A program made the translations under genes and the position numbers. A stretch of 64,000 nucleotides of DNA from Carnegiea gigantea (taxonomy: Eukaryota; Streptophyta; Magnoliopsida; Caryophyllales; Cactaceae), in contig JAKOGI010000143.1 of NCBI GenBank assembly GCA_029747015.1, positions 758,001 through 822,000 of the forward strand. Direction: 5' to 3'. Shown here piece by piece: positions 45,506 to 57,036 of the stretch. Position 1 is the first letter of the stretch. Each line of letters begins with the position of its first letter. The notes under the pieces were generated by a model, which saw only the letters and a list, made by a program, of their open reading frames with translations, was not told the origin of the DNA and searched no databases.

Positions 45506-47929
45506 TTCTGTAAGCAGCTCAAACACTACCTAGTTATGGACATTGAAGCAGACCATACACAACGAAAGTAGAGAACAGGATATCAAATTCCAATGAATGA
45601 AGCAAGTTCTTAAGAACGTCGCTTCTTTTGTTTTGTTTTTTTTTTTTTTTTAATTCATCTCCTTTTTCCTTGCCTCTTTCCAATGTGATCACATATTTCC
45701 CACTCAATCAATATATTTTCAAAATATTTTCTTGGGTCATTTGGAAATAGCCTCTCTACTAGTTAAGGGTATGACTACTTACATCTAGATCTCCATGAAG
45801 CCTACTCCAATAGAATTTCAACACGGGCACTTAAATTGAACTGAAGAGCTAGATAACATGGAATTAAATAACATGGCAGACTATCCCTTTCTATCATATT
45901 GTTTAGACATCCAACCAATGCAACTTACTTAGCAGTTGCTGGTGCGTACCAATTTATAGACATCATGATATAACTGTATGCAGACAAAAAAACCCCAAAA
46001 AAAAAAAAAACATGGATCCTGAAGTATGAATTAGCCAAATGACACAAGGGTACAGACCATGCCATTCCTCGCATAAAATATGCATTTGCAATGATTGCAC
46101 AAAATCCCTTCCACTGGAGTAGTATTTCTTCAGTCACAGGAGGCGCACCAGACCACCTAACTATTGTTGGTTGTGGTGTGCACAAGATAGTAATGAATGT
46201 AATGCTCAACCAAAGAATACACTCATCAACCTGCACTTTAGAAAAGAAGACATAGGAATAACACTGAGTCCATTGATGCATTTTGATCTCAACGAGTTTT
46301 CTACACTTTTTAGAAGCATGAGTCAAGATATTTATCTCAAAATAAGGTATGCAAGAGATGAGTTGAAAATATTTAGTGCTATTGGATGTAGATCAGTTAA
46401 CCCAATGTCAGATGGTAAAAAATTGTTTGGGCCACAGCCTTCAGGTATTTCGCTAGAAACAGATATCTCAGTCTAAGCACCAATGTAGCCGAATTTGTAC
46501 CATATCAAATTCAACAACCAAAAAAATAGATAAATTTGAGATAAATTTCATGACTTCAACAGCGCCACCAGATAGGTAAAGTTCAATAACGGCAGCTATG
46601 CACAGGGTGAGCCCATATTGACTGGCTTCTGATCAATCTCTAACTTGTATAAGTCATCCCTACGTGCAGTGTGCACTCATCATAATTGAACTTACTATTT
46701 TCACTGAATATGATTTCTCCTTGTGTTTCTGTTCGAAGTTCACTAGTGTGACCTCATACAGGAGATCTATCTGCTGGTTTCTATTAGCCTGTTAGTACGA
46801 ATTTTGCTTATACAAATTTAATCATTCATGCTTAATGTGCACACTTAACTTTTTGTCTTTCAGCTGCCATGTTTGTCCCGCCCGTGTTAACAACAGGCGA
46901 ATTTCACTTGATTCCATGGTCTTTCAAATCTTTATGATGGCACTTACTGAAAAATGCCTTTCTGTAATATATAACATTGCCAGGTCTATCTGTAGTATAT
47001 GTTATATAAGCAGGCAATGTTTGACTAAGTCCTTATGTGAGAGAAACTAGTACCTCATCAACCCTATAAACCAAGAGGTTCTAACTTCTACATCAAAAGA
47101 TGGACCTAATTCAATATTTCCATATATATTAATCTTGAAAAAGGTGTGCTGACCCCCCCCCCCAAAAAAAAAAATTTCTTGAAACAGGTGCAGAGCATTT
47201 AAATGTAGTCAGAGTGAACGAATGACTCACTTCTTCAGACGATATTCTGTACTTCAGGCTGGTGCTTCCACCAAAATTTTCCATTGCTTCAATTTCAACC
47301 CCAGACTCCTTTATATTTGCCAGCTCTTTCCTTAAATCTTCAGCAGTGCAACCTAATGCATATGCATTTACCCCTGCCCTGATGAAGTCCTATACATTTC
47401 AAGCAACAAAATAATTAAAAGGGAACAACTCTCCCACAGATAAAAACCTAAGAGGCATTTGCAACCTTTAGGCTATCAGTCCCACCGCGGTCAATTGCAT
47501 TGCGGTATCGTTTGAACAAGCTGATTGCAATATGTGTTGATGAGCGGTACTCATCGTCTGAAGGAACGAGATCTTGAGACTGACACTGCAAAAGATTCAC
47601 ATGCATAAATGTTTCAATAAACAACTGCAAAAATAGAGAGACAAAAGGAATTACCCAACAAAGCAACATGCTCTAGTACATACCAGCCATTTCTTAGTAA
47701 CAGTGCCATGGGACAGAGAATGGAACTTCAGTTGCCCATGGCCTTGCCTGGAAGGAAAGCACTTGTGCTGTCCTTCTCTGCAGGAAACACTTGCTTGATT
47801 GGGAGAACTTAAAGAACTTCCTAATGGAGTAACATTTGTAGTCTTCAGACGACTAAACTCCTGAAGTGAATGGACATTCAACTTACTCAAGCACTTGCTG
47901 ATAGCTCCACCAGCATGCACCGTCAGCAT
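44571..47929 (-). CDS. Unidentified conserved-looking protein, six coding exons
   Basis: Minus-strand exons: 47684-47929, 47466-47585, 47231-47389, 46058 to about 46160, 44936-45041 and 44571-44771; about 311 residues. All donors are GT and acceptors AG. Phases fit, except that the start of exon 4 (46156 or 46160) does not match the obvious exon-3 donor, so a nearby donor or a missed microexon is possible. Exons 4 and 5 join at a split Trp codon (GMAW-LPVKTLQ). The N-terminus is basic and Ser-rich without acidic residues, as in organelle transit peptides. The C-terminal half has alternating helical segments ([38 protein letters not shown]) and ends [13 protein letters not shown] do not recognise the family and assign no function. 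Confidence 0.75.
45186..45500. repeat. Compound TA/GT/CA microsatellite
   Basis: About 315 bp of (TA)n, (TG)n, (CA)n and mixed TATATACACA blocks, with GT and CA blocks in inverted orientation. It lies in intron 4 of the minus-strand gene, 145 bp upstream of exon 5. Apparent long frames inside it are artefacts. Confidence 0.95.
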
Positions 47930-47957
47930 GGTTGAAACATGATAGAAGCACCTTCAA

Positions 47958-50310
47958 CTTGCAAATACAGAATCTCAGGGCCTTAAGATTTTAATTTCTG
48001 ATCGACGACATTAGGATACCAATATAATGAAAATTGCCAGTGCCATCCACGATTAAGCCATAAAATTGATTTATTAATGCTGTTGTTAAAAAAAAAAAAA
48101 AATGTTTCAAATTGAACTTTTTGACTCCGCATGACCCTAGAAAGCTTTAAATTCAGTGCTTCCTATCTCCCTAAGTTTCAAAAGGTCTACTGAGAATTTC
48201 ACATTGGAAATTTCAGATGAGATGAAATGAACAAAGCAAATAAATTGTGTAGTCCAATGATGGGCAGAAATTCTCAGAAACGTTAATGATCTTTCAACTT
48301 CTCTTTGATTCATAACAGGTTGTTAGCAGCTATCAACAGCTTAGTGTAATGTCAGTTGGTCATATGAAAAATGAAGATACAATTTGGAGTAAGCTCTGTT
48401 CTAAGGAGTTGTTCTACATTGCTCATACCAACATAGTCATCCTCCTCCACCATCCCACTCTAAAATGACATCATCTGGCATAGACTATAGTCAAATCAAA
48501 ACCTTCCCAAGAAAATTCTCACTAGTGGATAACCCTTAGGAATTCCTAGTCGATAAAAGAAGTGGTAGACTCCTAAAGTGTAAATACTTGGCCTGCAGAT
48601 ATCTACTGCGTAATCTCAGACCTAAATTTTCTTTGTTAAAATACTTCTTCAGCTCTGTAAGAGTCAGTCGTAGAGATCTATGAAACTTGCAGCAATCCCC
48701 TGCAGGTATGCCAAGGGCTAGGAATATAAGTATGAGAGCCTCATTGGAATTACAAGGGAAATCAATGCTTGCTAAAGTGAGAAGCAATGTCTAGCTGGAA
48801 CTTGGAAGCAATGAAGGCATAAATATTTTTGTGGGTCATTATCTTTCCATCATTCAGACAGACGCCTCAAAACAGCTTTAGTATCAACGGCACATGACAG
48901 TAAATAGGGACTCAAAATTAGAAGTTGGCTTTTGACCGTGAGGCCTTTGGGCAAGCAAATCAACTTTGGCTTTTTTTGGGGCGGGGGGGGGGAGAAAAAG
49001 ATATAGATAACCAAATATAATTATGAGAACAAGAAGAGAGCAACTGTTGTCTTCAATATTGATTGATTCAAGGTGGGCATGTAAACCAATAATCATGAGA
49101 TGTAAAATTGAAAATTCCTACATTTTCTTTTACAGGATAGCAGACCTAACCTAGGGGTTAATAGTGACATAAATGAGCCTTTAAACCTTATCTCTCCCAA
49201 GAACAGCATAAGAAGGCCATCAGAAGATTCAATCCTAAGACGACAGGCCTGAATAGAAGCCATCAATAGCTCAACACCAATAACAAGAGAAGATATCGCT
49301 TTTTTTTCAGTTTTGTGGGGACATGGAGGAGTTTCTCTCAATTGGCCCCAACCCAGTTCAAAATAGATCATTCCACCACATCCTAACAATATAACATGGA
49401 AAAGAAACTTGAAAGCAATATAAGCAGATGTTAGAGCTTCGTTTGCTTGCAACTAGCAGCATTCACAGGCCAAACATTAGAAGACTCCATCTACAAGTGA
49501 CCAAGATGGGCTCCTCCATAACTTTATTCCTTGAATAGCCTAACCACCTGAACCTCCAAAATCCACACACGATGACACCACTTCCTACCCACTGACAAAT
49601 TCAATGAAGCTCCCGCAGAATTGTAATCTTCAAGACTACAAAATATTTAAACTATGATTCCTCAATAAAATCACCCTAATACTTTCAGCAACAATATGCT
49701 TCATGAACCATGTTGCATTGACTGCTACAACATAGCAGACATCATGCAAAATATACCAACTAAATATCAATTAAAAAGGACATTTAGAAGCCAGCGAGGC
49801 CAAATAACTATTTCATATTTGACATACAACTGAAGAAAAAAAGTGTCTTCCAAAATACAGATAGCTATTCAACAACTAAAATCACTGCTTGCCCACCAGG
49901 TTTCAAGGTAAATTGCATCAACAATCAATGAAGCAACTATGATTAACACAAAAATCATCATGGCAATCAATGAAATTGTAGAAATATCAGAAGAATCACC
50001 TGTTTCAGGGATAATACGATTGCTAATGGAATGAGCTGCTTATCCGGAGTGAAGAAAAAGAAAAACCCAGGAAAGATAGAGAAGGGGTTTGAGAGAATCC
50101 CACGACAAATATTTAGAGAGAAAGAGAGGAGAACTAGAATCTGATGGCCTTATGGAAGCCACCAAATTATTATATGGTTGCAAAGAGTCAAGTGAAATTG
50201 CGAAATTGATTAAGCAGAAAATGGAATCAAAGAAAGATCTTTTTCTAAAAACTTCTGGTGAAGGATGGAGTGGCTTAGCTCGACAGAGCCGTGCTTGTAT
50301 TTTGCCGTGA
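47958..50310 (-). promoter_or_regulatory. Probable leader intron and 5' UTR exon of the minus-strand gene
   Basis: On the minus strand, TTTGCAAG ends at 47958 and is followed by a 28-nt leader before the ATG. A good donor, CTGAAACAG|GTGATT, is found at 50000/49999. This suggests a 2042-bp leader intron with a 5' UTR exon upstream of 50000, in the GC-richer stretch up to about 50310. No other gene was recognised here. A T-run/G-run tract lies near 48971-48992. Confidence 0.45.
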
Positions 50311-50330
50311 TCGTTGAAAACTGGAAACTT

Positions 50331-52499
50331 GGAGTTTTCCTTTCATTCACACAAATGTTCATTCTTTCTTTCTTTTTTAATTTATTTCATTTTTCCTTTT
50401 TTAGGTTGAGCAATGGCTCTTGGAGCGAGCAGTGAATTGGATGGTCCTCGCTGAGCTAAGAGACTCGACCCATTTAAAATGTGGTCAATTAAGGGTCGTG
50501 TCAATGATAAATTATGTTAATAATAAAAAAGTTCATTTAAGGCATGTTAATGAGTCATAATAGGTGGACATATTAGTAACAGTCTGCTCAATGATATAAT
50601 TTTTGGATTTAACTTATTTATCATACTAATTTACATGCCATATCTTGTTAAGTTTATTGCCAACAATTTATATGTGACAATAATTATGAAATGACTTGTC
50701 AAATTTGCTCCAATTTAAAACCGATCGACCTCATATCTATATGATTCCAACCTATTTATTTACATAAAATAAAAAATTTGATAAAAATCACTTCACTAAT
50801 GGATCAGGTATAATCTGGCCCATTCCACTTTGTTAATGAGTTGAACATACCTTGGCCAATTTGACCTGCTTCCCACCCCTAAGTGACATGCCAAATTTTA
50901 TTTGGGAGGAGGGTTGAGATGAAGGTGCATAACACATTACGCTCTTTGGGGAAGAGGGAGCAAACCTAATGTATCATCCTCAACAATGTTACTTAATATA
51001 ATAATAAATGTGTACACAAGGTAAGATTTGTAAAGAAAGAAGGAAAATAACTATTGGAACCTCTTCCTTTTGCAAGATTTTAGTGGGCAAATCTCTCTTG
51101 TATAGCTTTTCAATTAGTAGCTTTTTTGTTGGGTGTTCAAATCATGCTATTTCACTAGACCTTGCATAGGGATACTTAAGGGAAGTTGGATAGGCTCACA
51201 AGGGAACTAGAATCTCAAGGTTCCAGTGTCAATGAAAGCTTGACTTGTTCGCTTAATTTCCTCCAAAATAAGAAGATTTGATCACTTATAAAATGTGGAA
51301 GATAAAATTGTAAAGAAATTAAGGTATTTCTTGCTCTAAAAAGCACTTTAGTATTTTTTTTTTCTCCTCTTTTTGAAATTGGTAAACACTTCTCGAACCT
51401 ACTTTGGTCAAATATTAAACTAACTGACTAGAAAATGGTTGATATAAGTTAGAAAAGGAGAAAATCACTCATAAAATTAGACTCAATAGAGATCTAACAT
51501 GTAAATAAGAAGAGCCACGACCTATAAACTATCCGCAAATTTTGCCTAAACAAGGTTGAACTTGCACCTTTTTAGATTCAATCTTGGGAGGCATGGAAAA
51601 ATAAGTTCCTACAAGATTCTTTTTTGGTTGTTTGGATAAATTTTCCTCTCCACTTAGCCTAACTCAATACTTGATGGGGAAAATTCTACCCTTTTAACTA
51701 CTTTTCGCAGCCTACCATACCAAGCATGTCAACCAAAGGCCTGGCGTGTAGGTGGGCAGCATTTGACCAGTCCATCGAATCATAGATTATCACAAATAGT
51801 GCCACTCCTGACTCCCCAAAGCACTGTAGAATAGGTCTGACAAAACTGATCTAAAATTCAAAACTCGAATTGAATCACCCAATTTATACCCGACCAAATA
51901 TTCGAAATCGGTTTACCCAAAGATGAATCCAAAACCCGAATTAATTCAAACCGAACCATACTTAATCCGAAATTTTTTACAAAGTTGTTTATTTTTTCAT
52001 TATAAGCATATTGGACCAAAAATCGATTAACTCGAAATCGACCTAAACCGAAGTTTACCCAACGCAAATCAAAACGATTCAAAATATTATTTTCAATGCA
52101 TAATCTGAACCAAATTTAACCCAATTTATACCCAAATCGAATGATCTAGTTATTTATCAAATCTACCGTGGGAGTCACAACTCATAACTATCAAAAACAA
52201 GCCAAATGTCCTATTCATCGTTCCCAAATTGTTGCACAGATAATGGAAGGGAGTGAGGTAGAAAGAAGGAGAGGGAGTGGCAACCACTAACTGGGGATTG
52301 GGTTCTATCTCGATTGGGCTCCATGAGGCCCCCTCCACCCACTGCATAATACCACCCCCATCATTCTCCCTTGGCATTTCATGATTTCAATTCATTTTTC
52401 TTCTGATAATATAGAATCCGCAACATATCCTTGCAAATAACTCACTGTATGTATGGAAAAGACAAGATTTTTATTGCCTAGTTAACTGGGTAATGCCCA
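50331..52499. other. Intergenic DNA, no gene seen
   Basis: AT-rich region between two divergent genes. It contains a dispersed low-complexity repeat at about 51838-52170. The right end should include the promoter of the T-protein gene; no clear TATA box is visible. Confidence 0.5.
51838..52170. repeat. Low-complexity AACCC/GGGTT dispersed repeat
   Basis: A degenerate array of AACCCGAATTAATTC and CCGAACC words. Its right part matches the reverse complement of the left part of 38870-39115, including the ATCTACCGTGGG end. Confidence 0.5.
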
Positions 52500-53395
52500 C
52501 TTTTCCTGTCGGATTCCATCACTTCTGACGAAACCAAAAGAAGCCTTTCTCTGCAGGTAAGGTTCTCTCTTTCATGACTTTCATCGAACATCTGGTGATC
52601 AGTGTCATGTCATTGGTGTCCTCGTTTCTTGTTGCTAAAAATTAAGATCTGGGTTCGTTTCTTTGCGCAATGCGTATTCATTGTTTCGTCTTCACATTGA
52701 TACTATTGGTGCATGCCCTCATGTAGGCGATTTAGTCATCAAAGTTTAAGCTGTTGTGGACATTTTTTTATGCATTGACTATTCATGAATACTTTTGAGC
52801 ACTCCAGTTTTGTGATGTGAGATTTGAATTTGTTGCTTTCTTCTGATTGCCAATCCAAGATGTCCAGTTGGGCCAGTTCTTTTAGCATTTATGGCCTTGA
52901 AGTTTGTATGATTGTTCAAGCTGGTCTAATTGCTATGCAACGCTGCTTCTTTAATATCTTGGTGAATGTTTAGTGTGTTTTCTTGTTTCGAAGATGACTA
53001 ATTGGTCTATATGAATGTCATCACGATGTGAACAATGCCATTGAGTCATTCTTCTTCATTTGACATGGATAAATTGCTGTTCCCTGGGTAATATATGCTT
53101 TTGAGTCTCATCAAGCATATTTGCACCTGGTTACGCGTATTAGTTGTCACAGATCATAGTATGTGCCTTCTTTCTTCTCATTTCTTGTTCGATGTTGTGG
53201 CTGGAAGTTATAGCTTTCTTATGTCCCTCTGAGTCTCATGTTTGTGTGGTTGCTTTGATGTCTTTTGTTCTGTATGCTGGATGCAACTTGCAAGAGTACC
53301 TGAGCTGTGTTTCCTACATGTACATATATTGGGTGCCGTAAGTTAAGGAAATACTGACCTATAGTGATGAAAAATTGTTTTTTTCGTGTACTCAG
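52500..53395 (+). promoter_or_regulatory. Leader exon and leader intron of the T-protein gene
   Basis: A good donor, CTCTGCAG|GTAAGG, lies at 52556/52557. An acceptor, GTACTCAG|GAACTTG, ends at 53395, 17 bp before the ATG. This predicts an 839-bp intron in the 5' UTR. The start of the leader exon is not defined. Confidence 0.6.
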
Positions 53396-53412
53396 GAACT
53401 TGACTTGTGGGG

Positions 53413-55111
53413 ATGAGAGGGGGAGGGCTTTGGCAGCTTGGGCAGTCACTCACAAGGCGTCTTGCTCAAACAAACAAGAAGGTTGCTACTCGTAGATGTT
53501 TTGCCTCAGAGGCTGACCTCAAGAAGACAGTTCTTTATGACTTCCATGTTGCAAATGGTGCGAAAATGGTACCTTTTGCCGGCTGGAGCATGCCGATTCA
53601 GTACAAAGACTCGATCATGGATTCTACTGTCAACTGCAGAGAGAATGGCAGTCTTTTCGATGTTTCTCACATGTGTGGGCTAAGCCTTAAAGGAAAGGAT
53701 TGCATCCCCTTCCTTGAGAAACTTGTTGTTGGTGATATTGCTGGACTCGCCCCTGGTACTGGGACTCTCTCTGTTTTTACCAACGAAAAGGGTGGAACAA
53801 TCGATGATACCGTAGTTACGAAGGTTAAGGATGATCACATATATCTGGTTGTGAATGCTGGTTGCAGAGATAAGGATCTGGCACATATTGAGGAGCATAT
53901 GAAATCATTCAAGTCCAAGGGTGGAGATGTATCATGGCACATCCATGATGAGAGATCTCTTCTAGCCCTTCAGGTTAGTCCTTCGATTCATTGCTCTTCT
54001 GTTCTGCAGTTGATTGTCCACTTTGCATGATTTTGATGTCCAGAGTTCCTGTGGGACTATTCCTGTATGCTTGTGCAATAGTGTGTTCCATTGGTCATGA
54101 GTAGAATTGAATACAGTGATAGATTTTTTTTATTATGTCTGAGATCTTCAGGTCATTTTCTGAGATTCTGTCCAACATTTTTTGGTTTGATGTGGTAAAG
54201 TGGGTGTATGACATGATAGAAGTCAAGGAAGGCTGAGGATCAGGTTGACCTCCCTGGCTTTGGTAGTAGGATTTGGACCCATCTCCGTTCTTTGTAAGAG
54301 CTGGAGATTCTAGCACTGTGATGCACCCTTGGAAGAAGTCAAATCTTGTTGGCAATTGGCCTACTTCTATGCCTTTCTTGGGCTGAAGTTGAAACTGCTG
54401 TTAGTTTGCCGCAAATTACACAGCAGCCAGACAAACTGCAAATTTGATGTGGTCCGATGTTGTACCATCCCTTGCTATAACGTAGCATACTATTATCCCG
54501 GTTCCTCCAATGACATTCCCTCGTTGCGGCAAGGTTTGGATGGGTTATTCTATCAGCTGAAGCAAAAATCAATATAACGAGCCATCCCTTGCTATAATGC
54601 AGCGTTAACTTTGCATTGGGTGGTTGCTTACTAATTCCTATTAAATATAGATCATAACACCTATCTTCTTGGATATTAAGTGATATACCGCTCTACATAC
54701 ATCTGCAGTTGTGGTTAGTACTTTTCATGTATTTCTCAGGGTCCTCTCGCTGCCCCTGTTCTTCAACATTTGACTAAGGAGGACTTGCGCAAGATATACT
54801 TTGGAGAGTTCCGTATCCTGGATATCAATGGGTGCCCCTGCTATCTCACGAGGACTGGGTAAGTGCATTCCCTCCCTCCCATCCTGCAGCCATTACATGT
54901 TTGTAGTGCAAAAAATTTACTCTACAGAGTTAATGTCATGATTGTGATTGTGACTGTTATAGATCTAGGAACTTTTTGGTATCCATTCATGCTAGAACTT
55001 CAATTAAACAAGCCAAGCCAAATCAATACCCTGAAGGCGAGAACTGCCAGCCAGGAGCCCCCCCCCCCCCCCAAAAAAAACCCCAAAAAAAAAAAAACCC
55101 ATGGGGGAGCT

Positions 55112-55162
<51 letters not shown>

Positions 55163-56072
55163 ACACACACACACACACTCTCTCAACCTTCAATTCAACT
55201 AGAGTTTGAGAGACTAGATTTAAACACTGTTGACTGCTCAGGACTCTTCAACAAACGAATCAAAAAGTTAGCATAGTAGCCATTTTGCTGTAGTCTCCTA
55301 TAATCTGAATCTAAATAATCAGCCAAAAAATGACTTTTTAGCAACCTAGAAAGTGCACAAAATGCTGTCGACGTACTCGACTGCTGAGATTCTTAATTTT
55401 GTAGTATGCAATTACAAAAACTTTGTTTGAATTGCTCTATGTGCTCCAGTATGACTATTTCAAACTCTGCTTGATTCTTCCCCCTTCACCACCATTTATA
55501 TGTCTACACTCTACATCAATATCAGGTATACTGGTGAAGATGGATTTGAAATCTCGGTTCCCAGTGAGTATGCAGTTGACCTTGCTAAGGCAATCCTAGA
55601 GAAATCTGAAGGAAAAGTTAGACTAACAGGGCTGGGTGCTCGGGACAGTCTTCGACTGGAGGCTGGACTCTGCCTATACGGCAATGACCTTGAACAGCAC
55701 ATCACACCTGTTGAGGCAGGGCTGACTTGGGCTATAGGGAAAAGGAGGAGGGCAGAAGGCGGTTTTCTCGGGGCAGAAGTTATACTAAAACAAATTGCTG
55801 AGGGCCCACCAACTAGACGAGTCGGGTTTTTCTCTGCAGGGCCTCCTGCTAGAAGTCACAGTGAGATCAAGAACAAAAAAGGAGAAACCATCGGTGAAAT
55901 TACCAGCGGAGGGTTTAGTCCTTGTCTTAAGAAGAACATAGCCATGGGGTATGTAAAATCTGGAAACCACAAGGCGGGGACTAAGGTTAACATTTTGGTA
56001 AGAGGGAAGTCCTATGAAGGGGTTGTGACCAAAATGCCATTCGTTCCCACAAAATATTATAAGCCATCTTGA
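53413..56072 (+). CDS. GDCST: Aminomethyltransferase, T-protein of the glycine cleavage system
   Basis: The exons 53413-53973, 54740-54858 and 55526-56072 join in frame to 408 residues, the usual plant length. T-protein takes the aminomethyl group from lipoylated H-protein, releases ammonia and passes the carbon to tetrahydrofolate; in leaves this is the photorespiratory glycine decarboxylase step in mitochondria. The first 30 residues ([19 protein letters not shown]..., Arg-rich) are a mitochondrial presequence ending near RRCFASEA. Conserved blocks include [22 protein letters not shown], the GGTIDD motif with the folate-contacting Asp, [43 protein letters not shown] and the C-terminal [13 protein letters not shown]. 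No lesions were seen. An upstream in-frame GTG at 53407 is not used. Confidence 0.97.
55059..55178. repeat. Compound homopolymer and GA/CA microsatellite in T-protein intron 2
   Basis: A run of about 13 C is followed by two A runs separated by CCCC, then CCCATGGGGG, (TA)n, about 15 GA dinucleotides and about 9 CA dinucleotides. Confidence 0.9.
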
Positions 56073-57036
56073 TTGATTGCCACTTGCTTGTTGGATTTTG
56101 AGCACATTTGATGAAAGCTGAAGAATGGGGATGTTTTCTTCGTATTCCTGAAATTTTTAGGCAGATTGTAATTCTTGTGCTTCTGCTACATTTGGTGGTC
56201 GGTGCATATACAATTTACAGTGTTGATCGTCACATACTCACGTCTCTGCTTCAGTCAACGTTCCCTTGTCATGCCGTTGGCTTAAAGATGTGGGTCTAAT
56301 GTTTCTTATTTTAAGTACTTGTTTAACGTTGCTATGCATTTCATGCCAACTACATTCCTCAGCTCCTTTTTTTTTTTTTGGGGCTTTTTTTTCAAAGATT
56401 TTCCATTATCCTCATGTAGACTCTAATATACTTTGCTTGTTTAATTTTCGTGGTTTTACTCTAATATCTGGGTTTGCATTTAAGAGATTTCTGACACTGA
56501 AGGAGAGGGGCGAGGAAGACTAAGAAATTGAAAACGAATCAATCTCTGATGACATATTAACCTAATTCCTTCTGCGAGTTTAGACATGGGATCTGCACCC
56601 ATTAAAAAGACGGAAACCCATCGATACTTAACTTCAAAAACATATATCCATTGTGCTCACAATAGAAATCAAATGTCATCATTGCCTAACATTTGGCTCG
56701 TACAAAAAATTTCATCCCGTGGCTCCTACAAAAAATGTCATCCCCTCTGCAACTGTTTCGCCGACTGAAACATATGACTAGATAACAGGCGAAGGCGCCA
56801 GAAATACATTAACTAGATACCAAAAATTTTGTACTCAGTTACATTCCTTCGCTCATACAAAACAAGCCCCACATGGACTCCCTAAATTTCCCTCAAACCA
56901 ATCAATCAATATGATACTACAAAATTATAGGGGCAAAAGCAGAAGAATCTGTACAGTTACACATGAGTAAGACACCCCCAAATTATTAGGCCTGGAGGGG
57001 GAAAAAACAATGACGATATTTCGTGTATGTCCTAAA
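56073..57036. other. Spacer between convergent genes
   Basis: Holds the 3' UTRs of the T-protein gene (plus strand) and the COQ8-like gene (minus strand), whose stop codons face each other. T-run/GGGG/T-run sequence occurs at about 56369-56392. No separate gene is seen. Confidence 0.6.

Noticed and set aside
45146..45526. Tyr-Ile-Cys-Val repeat proteins over the microsatellite
   Set aside because: Translations of TA/TG/CA dinucleotides; no coding character.
46171..46476. Plus-strand frame of about 100 codons
   Set aside because: It lies next to exon 4 of the minus-strand gene, starts with a non-typical context and shows no recognisable domain.
50089..50310. Plus-strand frame of 73 codons rich in charged residues
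   Set aside because: It begins with a non-ATG codon and overlaps the probable 5' UTR exon of the minus-strand gene; no homology recognised.
53407..53412. Upstream GTG start for T-protein
   Set aside because: Plant T-proteins start MRGG..., which corresponds to ATG 53413.
54863..55276. Plus-strand frame in T-protein intron 2
   Set aside because: It spans homopolymer, GA and CA repeats inside a well-defined intron.
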